Shown: one piece after another, positions 18,838 to 28,216 of the stretch
Layout: each line of letters opens with the position of its first letter
Numbering within the stretch: position 1 is the first letter of the stretch
NCBI RefSeq assembly: GCF_963677195.1
Contig: NZ_OY781918.1
Span: 2,034,923-2,098,922 of the forward strand
Length of the DNA stretch: 64,000 bases
Direction of reading: 5' to 3'
Source: an uncultured Marinifilum sp.
GTDB lineage: Bacteria; Bacteroidota; Bacteroidia; Bacteroidales; Marinifilaceae
Notes under the pieces: model-generated
What the model was told of the DNA's origin: nothing
What the model saw: only the letters and a program-made list of their open reading frames with translations
The model's database searches: none
Position numbers and translations under genes: made by a program

Positions 18838-19236
18838 TTATTTCAGGTCTTGTAATTTAAATGTATTTGATTGATTCATTTTTTTTATAGACGAGATGAT
18901 GCAAGATAATTTTTTTGATTTGTCTATTTTTTCGGATTGTTTTTTTGAAATACGAATCTTAATAATTTGATTTTTCTGAATTACTTCATTAAATCCAGCT
19001 CCATAACCATTTAATTTATCAACAGTACCTTTTAGCCAAAGGTGATTATTTTCTGAAAATATATCATATTCGGAAATAAGAAGGGAACAAGTTCCTGGAG
19101 CAAATTGTTTGTCGAGAGTAAGTTCTTTTTCCAGTTTAGGGGATCTGGAAGAAGTGCTTTTCTCACTTACTTTTTTAGGTGGAGCACACCCGAAGCACAG
19201 CAATAGCAGTACTGTAATGGGTAAAAATTTTTTCAT
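18838..19236 (-). CDS. small lipoprotein of unknown function
   Basis: A 132-residue protein with a lipoprotein signal peptide ending in LCFGC (lipidated Cys17), a charged linker and a short mixed domain with Cys50 and Cys106 left as the non-lipid cysteines. No family was recognised. It lies upstream of, and on the same strand as, the T9SS protein gene, separated by about 170 bp. A link to it is possible but unproven. Confidence 0.6.
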   Translation of the reverse strand: MKKFLPITVLLLLCFGCAPPKKVSEKSTSSRSPKLEKELTLDKQFAPGTCSLLISEYDIFSENNHLWLKGTVDKLNGYGAGFNEVIQKNQIIKIRISKKQSEKIDKSKKLSCIISSIKKMNQSNTFKLQDLK

Positions 19237-19309
19237 GCGTTTTGTGATTTTAGTTAGTTGTGCACAAGTTATGAAAAAATGTTTAACCTACTTATGATTT
19301 ATATGAAAA

Positions 19310-19335
19310 AATGCCTCCTTAATAGGGGAGGCATT
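19310..19335 (-). terminator. terminator of purL
   Basis: AATGCCTCC (19310-19318) pairs with GGAGGCATT (19327-19335). On the minus strand it is followed by TTTTT. It starts about 26 bp past the purL stop codon. Confidence 0.85.
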
Positions 19336-19360
19336 AATATTATTTTGTATTCTATTGATT

Positions 19361-22300
19361 TTATTTGTGTTGCAAAATCCAATTTTTAGCATTTACAAAA
19401 GCTTCAATCCAAGGTGAAACTTCATCGTTAATACGATCTTCATTGTAATGAGGCCAGTTCCATGGATATATTGCTCTTTCCAAGTGAGGCATCATTGCTA
19501 AATGACGACCATCTTTCGAGGCAATTGCAGCTGTAGCAAAAGGTGATCCGTTTGGATTTGCAGGATATTCGTCATAAGAATATTTCATAGAGATTTGATA
19601 TTCCTCCTCGGCGTATGGAAGTTCAAATTTACCTTCCCCGTGAGCAACCCAAATTCCTAATTTTGATCCTGATAAAGACGAAAGCATTACCGAATTGTTT
19701 TTTGGTATTTCAACACTTACAAAACCCGATTCGAATTTGTGAGAATTGTTGTGTAATAATTTAGGATGCTTTTCATGTTCGGGGTAGATTAATCCTAATT
19801 CAGAAATAAGCTGACAACCGTTACAAACACCTAAACTTAAGGTATCTGGTCTTGCATAGAAATTATCTAATGCAGCTTTAGCTTTTTCATTATATAAGAA
19901 AGCTCCAGCCCAGCCTTTTGCCGATCCAAGTACGTCGGAGTTAGAGAATCCACCAACAAACACAATCATGTTAATATCACTTAAATCTTCGCGTCCAGAA
20001 ATTAAATCAGTCATGTGAACATCTTTTACATCCATTCCTGCCAGATGCATCATCCAAGCCATTTCTCTATCGCCATTCACACCTTTTTCACGTATAATAG
20101 CTGCTTTAACGCCCGATTTTTCTTTTCTTTTAGGATCGATATCGTATTGCTCAAATTTACCAGTAAAGTTTTCCGGAAATTTGTATGTTAATTCGTTCTT
20201 TTTATATGACTCAAATCTTTCAAGTGCCAGCTCTGCTCCCGATTGGTTGCGATCTAACAAATATGAAGTTTTGTACCAAAGGTCTCTTAGTGATGCAATG
20301 TCGAAATTAAACGAAGCAGAATCTTTCACTAGTTTTAAACTTCCCGCTTGTGAAGGAGATCCAATAAGGTGGAATCTTAAGTCTTTTTCGTTAAGAGTTG
20401 TTTTAACCGATTCAAGATCCTTAACTTGGATAATTACTCCAGGATTTTCGCTGAAAAGAATTTTTATTAAATCTTTTTCTTCAATACTACTAAGGTCAAT
20501 GTCTGCTCCTAATTTATTATCGGCAAAGCACATTTCAAGTAAGGTGGTAATCATACCACCAGCAGAAATATCATGACCTGCTAATACTTTTCCTTCCAGA
20601 ATTAAGCTTTGAAGAGTTTCGAAAGCAGAAACAAAATAATCTGAGCTTTTAATATCCGGAGTTTGTTTTCCAAGTTTGTTTACAATTTGAGCGAAACTAC
20701 TTCCTCCTAATTTGAAATCATCCTTAGAGAAATCAAGATAAATTAAATGAGAATTTTGATCATCTTTCATTACCGGAGAAATCATTTTGTTGATATCTAC
20801 AATTTCACCAACAGTAGAAATAATTACAGTGCCCGGAGAATAAACAACATCATCTTTACCATATTTTTGTGTCATGGAAAGAGAATCTTTACCAGTTGGA
20901 ATGTTTAATCCCAATTCAATTGCAAAATTGCTTATTGATTCAACAGCTTTATATAAACGAGTGTCTTCACCTTCATTTTTACAAGGCCACATCCAGTTTG
21001 CCGATAAGGATACTCCTTTTAGGCCTTGTTCTATTGGTGCCCATACCATATTGGTTAATGATTCGGCAACAGATAAGCGACTTCCATTTTCAGAATCAAC
21101 TAAAGCTGCTATAGGAGTATGTCCAATTGATGTGGCAATTCCTTTTTCGCCCTGAAAATCGATTGCTACAGCTCCTAAGTTATTTAAAGGCAATTGAAGA
21201 GGACCTGCACATTGTTGCATGGCAATTTTTCCAGTTACCGAACGGTCTACCTTATTTGTTAACCAGTCTTTACATGCAACAGATTCTATTTGAAGAACGC
21301 TTTCTAGGTATTCTTCTAATTTATTTATATCGTATATAACAGCCTCGAATGTTTCCGAAACGGTTTTATCGTTCATTATTGTTTTTGGTGGTTTACCAAA
21401 CATTTCTGATAATCCTAAATCAATTGGATTTTTACCAGTTTTTTTATCTTCGAAGGTGAATCTCATATCACCTGTTGTCTCTCCAATTTGGTAGATAGGA
21501 GCACGTTCTCTTTCAGCAATTCGAGTTAAAAGATTAACATGTTTTTCGTCTATTACCAATCCCATTCTTTCCTGCGACTCGTTACCCACAATTTCTTTTG
21601 CCGATAAGGTTGGGTCTCCAACGGGAAGGGCATTTAAATCTATTTTCCCTCCAGTTTCTTCAACCAATTCGGAAAGGCAGTTTAAATGTCCACCAGCACC
21701 GTGATCGTGAATTGAAATAATAGGATTTTCGTCAGCTTCAGCCATTGCCCTAATAGCATTGCAAACTCTTTTTTGCATTTCAGGATTAGAACGCTGAACT
21801 GCGTTTAGTTCAATCGAATTGGCAAATTCACCTGTAGCAACAGACGATACAGCTCCACCGCCCATTCCAATTCGGTAGTTATCTCCACCTAAAAGAACAA
21901 CTTTATCTCCTTTTTCAGGAATATCTTTTTGTGCCTGATCTAATTTTCCATAGCCTATGCCACCTGCTTGCATAATTACCTTATCGTAACCATACTTTTT
22001 ATTGTTTTCGAAATGCTCAAAAGTAAGTACCGAACCAACAATTAAAGGCTGTCCAAATTTATTACCAAAATCAGAAGCTCCATTTGATGCTTTAATCAAA
22101 ATTTCTTCTGGAGTTTGATATAGCCACTTTCTTGCTTCGGTAGCATTTTCCCATTTGCGTGATGCTTCTAATCTAGGATAGGAAGTCATATACACAGCAG
22201 TTCCGGCCATTGGTACCGAAGCTTTACCTCCTGCAATGCGATCGCGGATTTCACCACCAGTTCCTGTAGCAGCACCATTAAATGGCTCTACTGTAGTTGG

Positions 22301-23050
22301 GAAATTGTGTGTTTCGGCTTTAAGCGAGATTACTGTGTCAATATTTTTTGTAGTAAAGAAATCGGCTTTGTCGTGACTTGCCGGAGCAAATTGTTCAGCT
22401 CTAGGGCCACCCAAAAAAGCACAATTATCTTTGTAAGCTGATACAATTCTGTTGTGATTTTCTTTTGAGGTTTTTTTAATTAGCTGAAAAAGAGAAGATT
22501 CTTTTTCTTCACCATCTATAATAAAAGTGCCATTGAAAATTTTATGACGGCAATGCTCTGAATTTACCTGAGAGAAACCAAATACCTCAGAGTCTGTAAG
22601 TTTTCTACCTATTTTTTCTGAAACGCTGTCCAAATAGGAAACTTCATCGGCGCTTAAAGCAAGGCCTTCTTGTTTGTTGTATTCTTCAATATTCTCAATA
22701 TATATAATAGGATCGGGTTGTTTTTCAATCGAGTAAACTTCCTGATCGAGTTTTGTATACAAAGCCTGAAGCATTGGATCATATTCTGGTGTGTCCGACT
22801 TTGCAGTAAAGAATTGTTCTATTCTAAAAATACCCGAAAGCCCCATATTTTGGGTTATTTCAACGGCATTAGTACTCCATGGTGTAATCATCTCTTTTCT
22901 GGGACCTACGAATATGCCCTCTATTGTTTTTTTATCAACAATAGATGCTCCTCCGAATAACCAGGAAAGTTTGTCAAGATCAAAACCAGTAAGTTGGTTT
23001 TTAGCTTGTACTGCAAAATGTACTTCGTTTTTTTTGAAGAATATTATCAT
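19361..23050 (-). CDS. purL: phosphoribosylformylglycinamidine synthase (single-chain PurL)
   Basis: A 1229-residue FGAM synthase that converts FGAR to FGAM with glutamine and ATP, the fourth step of purine synthesis. It has the full long-form architecture: N-terminal domain, ATP-binding/synthetase halves (for example SEHCRHKIFNG, HNFPTTVEPFNGAATGTGGEIRD, and HDISAGGM in the second half) and a C-terminal class I glutaminase. The glutaminase has the GVCNGCQ nucleophile motif near residue 1075 and late HLERA-type residues. Small separate PurS/PurQ subunits are therefore not needed. It stands alone, with its own promoter and terminator. Confidence 0.96.
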   Translation of the reverse strand: MIIFFKKNEVHFAVQAKNQLTGFDLDKLSWLFGGASIVDKKTIEGIFVGPRKEMITPWSTNAVEITQNMGLSGIFRIEQFFTAKSDTPEYDPMLQALYTKLDQEVYSIEKQPDPIIYIENIEEYNKQEGLALSADEVSYLDSVSEKIGRKLTDSEVFGFSQVNSEHCRHKIFNGTFIIDGEEKESSLFQLIKKTSKENHNRIVSAYKDNCAFLGGPRAEQFAPASHDKADFFTTKNIDTVISLKAETHNFPTTVEPFNGAATGTGGEIRDRIAGGKASVPMAGTAVYMTSYPRLEASRKWENATEARKWLYQTPEEILIKASNGASDFGNKFGQPLIVGSVLTFEHFENNKKYGYDKVIMQAGGIGYGKLDQAQKDIPEKGDKVVLLGGDNYRIGMGGGAVSSVATGEFANSIELNAVQRSNPEMQKRVCNAIRAMAEADENPIISIHDHGAGGHLNCLSELVEETGGKIDLNALPVGDPTLSAKEIVGNESQERMGLVIDEKHVNLLTRIAERERAPIYQIGETTGDMRFTFEDKKTGKNPIDLGLSEMFGKPPKTIMNDKTVSETFEAVIYDINKLEEYLESVLQIESVACKDWLTNKVDRSVTGKIAMQQCAGPLQLPLNNLGAVAIDFQGEKGIATSIGHTPIAALVDSENGSRLSVAESLTNMVWAPIEQGLKGVSLSANWMWPCKNEGEDTRLYKAVESISNFAIELGLNIPTGKDSLSMTQKYGKDDVVYSPGTVIISTVGEIVDINKMISPVMKDDQNSHLIYLDFSKDDFKLGGSSFAQIVNKLGKQTPDIKSSDYFVSAFETLQSLILEGKVLAGHDISAGGMITTLLEMCFADNKLGADIDLSSIEEKDLIKILFSENPGVIIQVKDLESVKTTLNEKDLRFHLIGSPSQAGSLKLVKDSASFNFDIASLRDLWYKTSYLLDRNQSGAELALERFESYKKNELTYKFPENFTGKFEQYDIDPKRKEKSGVKAAIIREKGVNGDREMAWMMHLAGMDVKDVHMTDLISGREDLSDINMIVFVGGFSNSDVLGSAKGWAGAFLYNEKAKAALDNFYARPDTLSLGVCNGCQLISELGLIYPEHEKHPKLLHNNSHKFESGFVSVEIPKNNSVMLSSLSGSKLGIWVAHGEGKFELPYAEEEYQISMKYSYDEYPANPNGSPFATAAIASKDGRHLAMMPHLERAIYPWNWPHYNEDRINDEVSPWIEAFVNAKNWILQHK

Positions 23051-23103
23051 TTTAACGTCAACTTAAAAATTTATAAAAAATGGTTGAATGTTGCTTTAAG
23101 ATG

Positions 23104-23111
23104 CAAATATA
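23104..23111 (-). promoter_or_regulatory. -7 element of the purL promoter
   Basis: The minus strand reads TATATTTG, a perfect TAnnTTTG, 54 bp upstream of the purL ATG. No clear -33 TTG was found at 19-21 bp. Confidence 0.5.
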
Positions 23112-23269
23112 AACAAAGACTTTCAATTCAAGAGAGAAAATGTCTTGTGGTAAGGTGTTTTTATGATTATTTTTGTGTCGATTACAACGGATGCAAAATT
23201 AAATATTACTCTAGCTATTGAATTCTCACTAATTGAACGAATTTTACGTGTGCAAGCGGATGATTATCT

Positions 23270-23291
23270 TTATGCAAAACATGTTGCGTAA
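23270..23291. promoter_or_regulatory. operator-like imperfect palindrome upstream of mce
   Basis: TTATGCAA-N6-TTGCGTAA is an 8-6-8 dyad with one mismatch, about 90 bp upstream of the predicted mce -7 box. The arm size fits a dimeric regulator, but no specific family is identified. Confidence 0.3.
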
Positions 23292-23377
23292 TAGCTAAAA
23301 AAGTTTCGCTTTTTTTGAAAAAGCACTTTCCTTTGATCTCGTAATTGAAAGGTGTCAGTTTTATGCAAAGGTTTTCG

Positions 23378-23385
23378 TAGATTTG
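23378..23385 (+). promoter_or_regulatory. -7 element of the mce-mmd operon promoter
   Basis: TAGATTTG matches TAnnTTTG. It lies 184 bp upstream of the mce ATG and implies a long leader. Confidence 0.45.
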
Positions 23386-23568
23386 CAATTCAAAATTAAG
23401 TTCGAATTTGTTATTTAAGTTTATATGTTAGTGTAATATGCTGAAAAACAATCAGTAGAGGATGATGTGTGCATGTTGAGAAACAACTTTTGCAATGTTA
23501 AAGATCATTGGTAGATATTTTTCGATTAAATAATTTTGTCCATTTATTAATTTTTAAAATATAAGAGT

Positions 23569-23973
23569 ATGAAACCGTCACATATTGAACATATCGGTAT
23601 CGCAGTAAAAAGTTTAGAAGAAGCAATTCCATTTTACGAAAAAGTATTAGGATTGGAATGCTATGCAGTTGAAGAGGTTGTAGACCAAAAAGTAAAGACA
23701 GCTTTCTTTAAAGTTGGTGATACTAAGATTGAATTGTTGGAATCAACTGATCCAGAAGGACCAATTGGTAAATTTGTTGCAAAAACAGGTGGTGGTATGC
23801 ATCACATGGCTTTTGCTGTTGAAGACGTTCAGGAAGCATTGAACGATGTTCAGGAAGCAGGTTGTCAGGTTATTGATAAGACTCCTCGTGATGGTGCAGA
23901 AGGTTTGAAAATTGGATTTTTACATCCAAAATCAACACACAGAGTGCTAACAGAAATTTGTGGAGATAAGTAA
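23569..23973 (+). CDS. mce: methylmalonyl-CoA epimerase
   Basis: A 134-residue vicinal-oxygen-chelate fold protein that interconverts (R)- and (S)-methylmalonyl-CoA. Metal-ligand candidates are His8 (HIEHIGIAV), His79 in GGGMHHMAFAV and Glu129 (VLTEIC). Length and motifs match the family. It is the first gene of a five-gene unit leading to methylmalonyl-CoA decarboxylase, which fits the succinate-to-propionate pathway. Methylmalonyl-CoA mutase is not in the window. Confidence 0.95.
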   Translation: MKPSHIEHIGIAVKSLEEAIPFYEKVLGLECYAVEEVVDQKVKTAFFKVGDTKIELLESTDPEGPIGKFVAKTGGGMHHMAFAVEDVQEALNDVQEAGCQVIDKTPRDGAEGLKIGFLHPKSTHRVLTEICGDK

Positions 23974-24008
23974 GAAAACTCAATATTTAAATAACAACTC
24001 AATAAATT

Positions 24009-25565
24009 ATGGCCAGTCAGGATAAGATTAAAAAATTAATTGATTTAAGAGCAGAGGCTAAGCTTGGGGGGGGTGAAAAAAGAATTTCATCTCAGCACAA
24101 GAAAGGCAAATACACGGCTCGAGAAAGAATTGATATGCTTCTTGATGAAGGAAGTTTCGAGGAATTTGATATGTTTGTTACACACCGTTGTACTAACTTT
24201 GGTATGGAAAAAACTAAATTTTTAGGCGATGGTGTTGTTACCGGTCAGGGGACAATAGACGGACGCTTGGTTTTTGTTTTTTCACAGGATTTTACCGTTT
24301 TTGGTGGTTCTTTATCTGAGACTTTTGCACAAAAGATATGCAAAGTTATGGATATGGCAATGAAAATGGGAGCTCCTGTTATTGGTTTAAACGATTCAGG
24401 TGGAGCTCGTATTCAGGAAGGCGTTACTGCTTTAGCAGGTTATGCTGAAATTTTCGAAAGAAATATTCTTGCTTCGGGAGTTGTTCCTCAAATTTCTGCA
24501 ATCTTTGGTCCTTGTGCAGGTGGTGCCGTATATTCTCCGGCATTAACTGATTTTATCATGATGACAGAAGAGAAATCTTATATGTTTGTGACTGGTCCTA
24601 AGGTTGTTAAAACAGTAACAGGTGAGGACATCAGTGTTGAAGATTTAGGTGGGGCTAAAATGCATGCATCTAAATCTGGTGTTTCTCACTTTATGTTAGA
24701 AGACGAAGAAGAAGGTATTATGATTATTCGTAAGTTGCTGTCTTACATGCCTTCGAATAATTTGGAAGAAGCTCCAATTGTAGAGTGTAACGATCCAATA
24801 GATAGAATGGATGATATTTTGAATGATATCATTCCAGAAAATCCAAACATGCCTTACGATATGAAGGATGTTATCTATTCGTTTGCTGATGATGCAGAAT
24901 TCCTTGAAGTTCATCGTCATTATGCTAAGAATATTATCGTAGGTTTTACCCGCATGGGAGGAATGTCTGTTGGTGTTGTTGCTAATCAGCCTAATTTCCT
25001 TGCTGGTGTTCTTGATATTGAAGCCTCTAGAAAAGCTGCCAGATTTATTCGTTTTTGCGACTGTTTTAACATTCCTATTTTAACTTTGGTTGATGTTCCT
25101 GGATTCCTTCCTGGATCAAGTCAGGAATTTGGAGGTATCATTACTCATGGAGCGAAATTAATGTTCGCTTATGGAGAAGCTACTGTACCAAAAGTAACTA
25201 TTACTCTGAGAAAATCTTATGGTGGTGCTCATGATGTAATGTCTTGTAAGCAACTTCGTGGAGATTTAAATTATGCATGGCCTTCAGCAGAAATTGCTGT
25301 TATGGGAGCTAAAGGTGCAATTGAAGTACTTCATGGAAGAAAAATGGCTGAAATGAATGATGCAGATAAAGAGAAGTTTATTTCAGAAACTGAGGTTGAG
25401 TATAACGAGGCATTTGCAAATCCTTATAATGCTGCATCTTATGGTTATATCGATGATGTAATTGAGCCAAGAAATACACGTTTCAGAGTGATTCGCGCTT
25501 TCCAGTCTCTTCAGACTAAGAAGCAAGTGAATCCACCTAAGAAACATTCTAATATTCCATTGTAA
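24009..25565 (+). CDS. mmdA: methylmalonyl-CoA decarboxylase alpha subunit (carboxyltransferase; propionyl-CoA carboxylase beta-like)
   Basis: A 518-residue acyl-CoA carboxyltransferase with two crotonase-like halves. Oxyanion-hole glycines are visible in GGARIQEGV and [13 protein letters not shown], and the C-terminal half has [24 protein letters not shown]. It moves the carboxyl group from methylmalonyl-CoA to biotin on the carrier subunit. Because the biotin carrier, the small membrane subunit and the OadB-type pump follow at once, the complex is read as a Na+-translocating decarboxylase and not an ATP-driven carboxylase. No biotin carboxylase is adjacent. An unusual run of eight G lies at 24066-24073. 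Confidence 0.93.
   Translation: MASQDKIKKLIDLRAEAKLGGGEKRISSQHKKGKYTARERIDMLLDEGSFEEFDMFVTHRCTNFGMEKTKFLGDGVVTGQGTIDGRLVFVFSQDFTVFGGSLSETFAQKICKVMDMAMKMGAPVIGLNDSGGARIQEGVTALAGYAEIFERNILASGVVPQISAIFGPCAGGAVYSPALTDFIMMTEEKSYMFVTGPKVVKTVTGEDISVEDLGGAKMHASKSGVSHFMLEDEEEGIMIIRKLLSYMPSNNLEEAPIVECNDPIDRMDDILNDIIPENPNMPYDMKDVIYSFADDAEFLEVHRHYAKNIIVGFTRMGGMSVGVVANQPNFLAGVLDIEASRKAARFIRFCDCFNIPILTLVDVPGFLPGSSQEFGGIITHGAKLMFAYGEATVPKVTITLRKSYGGAHDVMSCKQLRGDLNYAWPSAEIAVMGAKGAIEVLHGRKMAEMNDADKEKFISETEVEYNEAFANPYNAASYGYIDDVIEPRNTRFRVIRAFQSLQTKKQVNPPKKHSNIPL
24066..24073 (+). repeat. G8 homopolymer inside mmdA
   Basis: Eight G in a row encode part of the conserved LGGGEKR near residue 20, within an AT-rich genome. 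Such tracts are slippage-prone, and a change of one base would truncate MmdA early. Confidence 0.6.
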
Positions 25566-25576
25566 AAAATTGTTCT

Positions 25577-25927
25577 ATGTTAATGAATATTTTATCTATA
25601 GGAAGTCAAGGTGGATGGACAGTAGCAATCGTAGGTTATTCAATTGTATTTCTTGCATTGGTACTACTTGTTATTGTTTTTATCAACTTACCAAAACTTT
25701 TACAGCTTAATTTAAGAAAGAAGTTAGTAAAAGAGGGTAAACCTTGCGCCGAAGCTGATGATTTGAACATCGAAGGTGGTGTTAATGCGGCAATTGCTAT
25801 GGCATTGCACATGCATTTCGACCAAAATCACGATGAGGAAAGTAATGTCATCACAATTAAAAAAGTTACTAAGAATTATTCTCCATGGAGTTCTAAGATT
25901 TATGGAGTAATGAATCAACCAAGATAA
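25577..25927 (+). CDS. mmdD: methylmalonyl-CoA decarboxylase delta subunit (OadG-like)
   Basis: A 116-residue protein with one membrane helix (about residues 15-36) and a soluble tail. Position and form match the OadG/MmdD subunits that hold the decarboxylase complex together at the membrane. The tail has ALHMHFDQNHDEE, rich in His and acidic residues. It lies 11 bp after mmdA and 6 bp before the biotin carrier gene, indicating tight coupling. Confidence 0.85.
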   Translation: MLMNILSIGSQGGWTVAIVGYSIVFLALVLLVIVFINLPKLLQLNLRKKLVKEGKPCAEADDLNIEGGVNAAIAMALHMHFDQNHDEESNVITIKKVTKNYSPWSSKIYGVMNQPR

Positions 25928-25933
25928 GCAAAA

Positions 25934-26356
25934 ATGAAGAAGTTCAAATTTACAATAAGAGGGCAGCAATATGATGTGGAAATCAAGGATTTTCAAGGAT
26001 CGAATGCCAAAATTGAAGTGAACGGAACGAGTTATGATGTTGATGTGCATGTTGAAGAGAAAGCGTCTAAAACTCCACGATTAGTTCGTAAAGCCGTTGT
26101 TAATAAGCCAGGAGAAGGTAAAATTCAAAAAGGTGGAGCCGGAGCTACAGCTGTTAAGGCACCTCTTCCAGGTAGCATTATTAAAATTAACATTGCTGTT
26201 GGTGATACCATTAACCCTGGTGATACTCTATTGGTGATGGAGGCAATGAAGATGGAAAATAATGTTATGGCAGAAAAAGGAGGCACGGTTAAAGCTATTA
26301 AGGTGGCAGTTGGTGATAGTGTGCTTCAGGATGATGTGCTTGTAGAGATAGCATAA
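25934..26356 (+). CDS. mmdC: biotin carrier subunit of methylmalonyl-CoA decarboxylase
   Basis: A 140-residue protein with a short N-terminal docking region, a Gly/Ala/Lys linker (about 58-75) and a biotinyl domain (about 75-140). The attachment motif is VMEAMKMEN, with Lys106 biotinylated. It carries the carboxyl group from MmdA to the membrane pump MmdB. No biotin ligase gene is in the window. Confidence 0.93.
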   Translation: MKKFKFTIRGQQYDVEIKDFQGSNAKIEVNGTSYDVDVHVEEKASKTPRLVRKAVVNKPGEGKIQKGGAGATAVKAPLPGSIIKINIAVGDTINPGDTLLVMEAMKMENNVMAEKGGTVKAIKVAVGDSVLQDDVLVEIA

Positions 26357-26385
26357 TATTTTGATATAACATCAAAAATAAAATA

Positions 26386-28020
26386 ATGAGAAAACTATAT
26401 AAATTGGTGTTTTCAATGATTTTTGTACTGGGGCTAGGCTTTAGCTCTTTTGCTCAGAATCATACAGATGCCGCAGCAAAACTAACAACAGGGAAATGGA
26501 TTAATCATACCGATGGTTATGTTCCAAACCCTATTGGTGTGTCGAACACTACGGTTAAACGATACAAAACGATTGAGTTCAAAAAAGATTTATCTTTTAC
26601 AATGGACTCGGTGAAGCAAAGATTTACAGGACATTGGTCGGTTAATGGTGAAGAACTGACTATGATTTTTAATCCTAAAGAAGTAACTCATTTACATAAA
26701 AATATTGATCCAAATTCTGGATCGAATGCATATCTTACAAGTACAGAAACTTTAGATCTTGGCAAGCGTGTTGCCAAATTAGAAGGAGATGTATTGAATT
26801 TTGGAAACCCTGTTCTTGATTGTGAGCACAATTCAGGAGCGATTGTAGGATTGAAGAATTTTTATGAATTTACCGGATTTGCAAACGTTACAGGAGGTCA
26901 TTTGTTAATGGTTTTAATAGGTTTGGTGTTTATTTTCCTTGCCATTAAATATGATTACGAACCTCTATTGCTTATTCCGATTGGAACAGGTATAATTATT
27001 GGTAATATACCTATGTTTCAAGCTGTTGATTTTAATTTAAAATTAGGAATTTACGAACCTGGATCGGTAATGAATATACTTTATTCGGGAGTTGTAAATG
27101 GATGGTATCCACCATTAATATTCCTTGGAATTGGAGCTATGACCGACTTTTCATCTCTAATTAGTAATCCGAGATTGATGGTTCTTGGAGCAGCAGCTCA
27201 AATTGGTATTTTTGCGACCTTCCTTGGAGCTTTAGCATTAGGATTTGCTCCGCCAGAAGCTGGTGCGATTGGTATTATTGGTGGAGCCGATGGGCCAACT
27301 GCTATTTTCCTATCTTCGAAACTGGCAAATGGTATGAATGTAATGGCAAATGGCGAAACAGTAAAAAATCTAATTGGTCCAATTGCAATTGCGGCTTATT
27401 CTTATATGGCATTGGTTCCTGTTATACAGCCTCCAATTATTAACCTACTAACAACCAAAAAGGAAAGAAAAATTAAGATGAAGCCACCTAGAGCGGTTAC
27501 TCGTCTTGAGAAAATAATTTTCCCAATTGTTGGATTATTGTTAACAGCATATATTTCTCCAACGGCTTTGCCATTATTAGGAATGTTATTCTTTGGTAAC
27601 TTGCTAAAAGAATCAACGGTAACAAATCGTTTGGCTGATACCGCTAGTAATGCTTTGATTAATACAATTACTATTTTATTAGGTGTAACTGTTGGTGCAT
27701 CAACACAAGCCGACGTATTTTTGACAAAAGACTCTATACTTATTTTTGTTTTAGGTGCCGCATCTTTTATTGTTGCAACTGCTGGGGGACTAGTTTTTGC
27801 TAAGATTATGAACTGGTGCTCTCCTAAAGATCGTCCTATTAACCCTATGATTGGCGCAGCTGGGGTATCTGCTGTTCCTGATAGTGCACGTGTTGTACAG
27901 AATATGGGATTACAAAATGATCCAACAAATCACTTGCTAATGCATGCAATGGCTCCTAATGTATCAGGAGTAATTGGATCTGCAGTTGGAGCAGGTATTT
28001 TATTGAGTTTCCTGATGTAG
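26386..28020 (+). CDS. mmdB: sodium-translocating decarboxylase beta subunit with secreted N-terminal extension
   Basis: A 544-residue membrane protein. From about residue 160 it matches OadB/MmdB sodium pumps: YEPLLLIPIGTGI, the sodium-site region GIIGGADGPTAIF (Asp302), and several hydrophobic helices to the end. It decarboxylates carboxybiotin and exports Na+. Unlike the standard subunit, which begins at the first membrane helix, this one starts with a signal peptide (about 1-24). A predicted extracytoplasmic domain of about 120 residues follows (TGKWINHTDG..., TGHWSVNGEELTMIF), with lipocalin-like strand character. It is the last gene of the operon and is followed by a terminator. Confidence 0.9.
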   Translation: MRKLYKLVFSMIFVLGLGFSSFAQNHTDAAAKLTTGKWINHTDGYVPNPIGVSNTTVKRYKTIEFKKDLSFTMDSVKQRFTGHWSVNGEELTMIFNPKEVTHLHKNIDPNSGSNAYLTSTETLDLGKRVAKLEGDVLNFGNPVLDCEHNSGAIVGLKNFYEFTGFANVTGGHLLMVLIGLVFIFLAIKYDYEPLLLIPIGTGIIIGNIPMFQAVDFNLKLGIYEPGSVMNILYSGVVNGWYPPLIFLGIGAMTDFSSLISNPRLMVLGAAAQIGIFATFLGALALGFAPPEAGAIGIIGGADGPTAIFLSSKLANGMNVMANGETVKNLIGPIAIAAYSYMALVPVIQPPIINLLTTKKERKIKMKPPRAVTRLEKIIFPIVGLLLTAYISPTALPLLGMLFFGNLLKESTVTNRLADTASNALINTITILLGVTVGASTQADVFLTKDSILIFVLGAASFIVATAGGLVFAKIMNWCSPKDRPINPMIGAAGVSAVPDSARVVQNMGLQNDPTNHLLMHAMAPNVSGVIGSAVGAGILLSFLM

Positions 28021-28040
28021 ATTTACATCATTTTGATATT

Positions 28041-28077
28041 AAAAAAGGATTGTCAACTATTGGCAATCCTTTTTTTT
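28041..28077 (+). terminator. terminator of the mmd operon
   Basis: GGATTGTCAA (28047-28056) pairs with TTGGCAATCC (28060-28069), including one G-T pair. It is flanked by A6 and T8, starting about 20 bp after the mmdB stop codon. Confidence 0.88.
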
Positions 28078-28099
28078 GTGATGAAGGGAAATAATATAA

Positions 28100-28130
28100 T
28101 TGCTTTATGTTGTTGTAAATGTTATATTTA
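28100..28130 (+). promoter_or_regulatory. probable promoter of the citrate lyase genes
   Basis: TTG (28100-28102), a 20-bp spacer and TATATTTA (28123-28130), one base from TAnnTTTG. Transcription would start near 28137 and leave a leader of about 100 nt containing the hairpin at 28166-28202. Confidence 0.45.
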
Positions 28131-28165
28131 TATTAACTAATTAGTAGATGTAAATGGTTTTAATG

Positions 28166-28216
28166 GGAGAGGCGGAAAAATTAGTTAATTTTTCGTTTCT
28201 CCTTTTCTTGTTTTTT
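28166..28216 (+). terminator. terminator-like hairpin in the citrate lyase leader (possible attenuator)
   Basis: GGAGAGGCG (28166-28174) pairs with CGTTTCTCC (28194-28202), and an A5TT/AATTTTT inner stem closes on a 4-nt loop with one bulged G. A T-rich tract (28203-28216) follows directly. It lies between the predicted promoter and the ATG at 28238, so it could attenuate citDE-citF, or simply be a second terminator for mmd. Confidence 0.5.

Larger units (their letters stand above)
23051..23568. promoter_or_regulatory. divergent control region between purL and the mmd operon
   Basis: This 518-bp stretch has no credible gene. It contains the purL -7 element (23104-23111), an imperfect palindrome (23270-23291) and the mce -7 element (23378-23385). 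The mmd transcript would carry a leader of roughly 180 nt. No known riboswitch was recognised. Confidence 0.5.

Noticed and set aside
24009..26356. ATP-dependent propionyl-CoA carboxylase
   Set aside because: No biotin carboxylase subunit is present, and the delta subunit plus OadB-like membrane pump follow directly.
23569..28020. Oxaloacetate decarboxylase operon
   Set aside because: The carboxyltransferase is of the acyl-CoA (PccB/MmdA) type, not the OadA type, and the operon begins with methylmalonyl-CoA epimerase.
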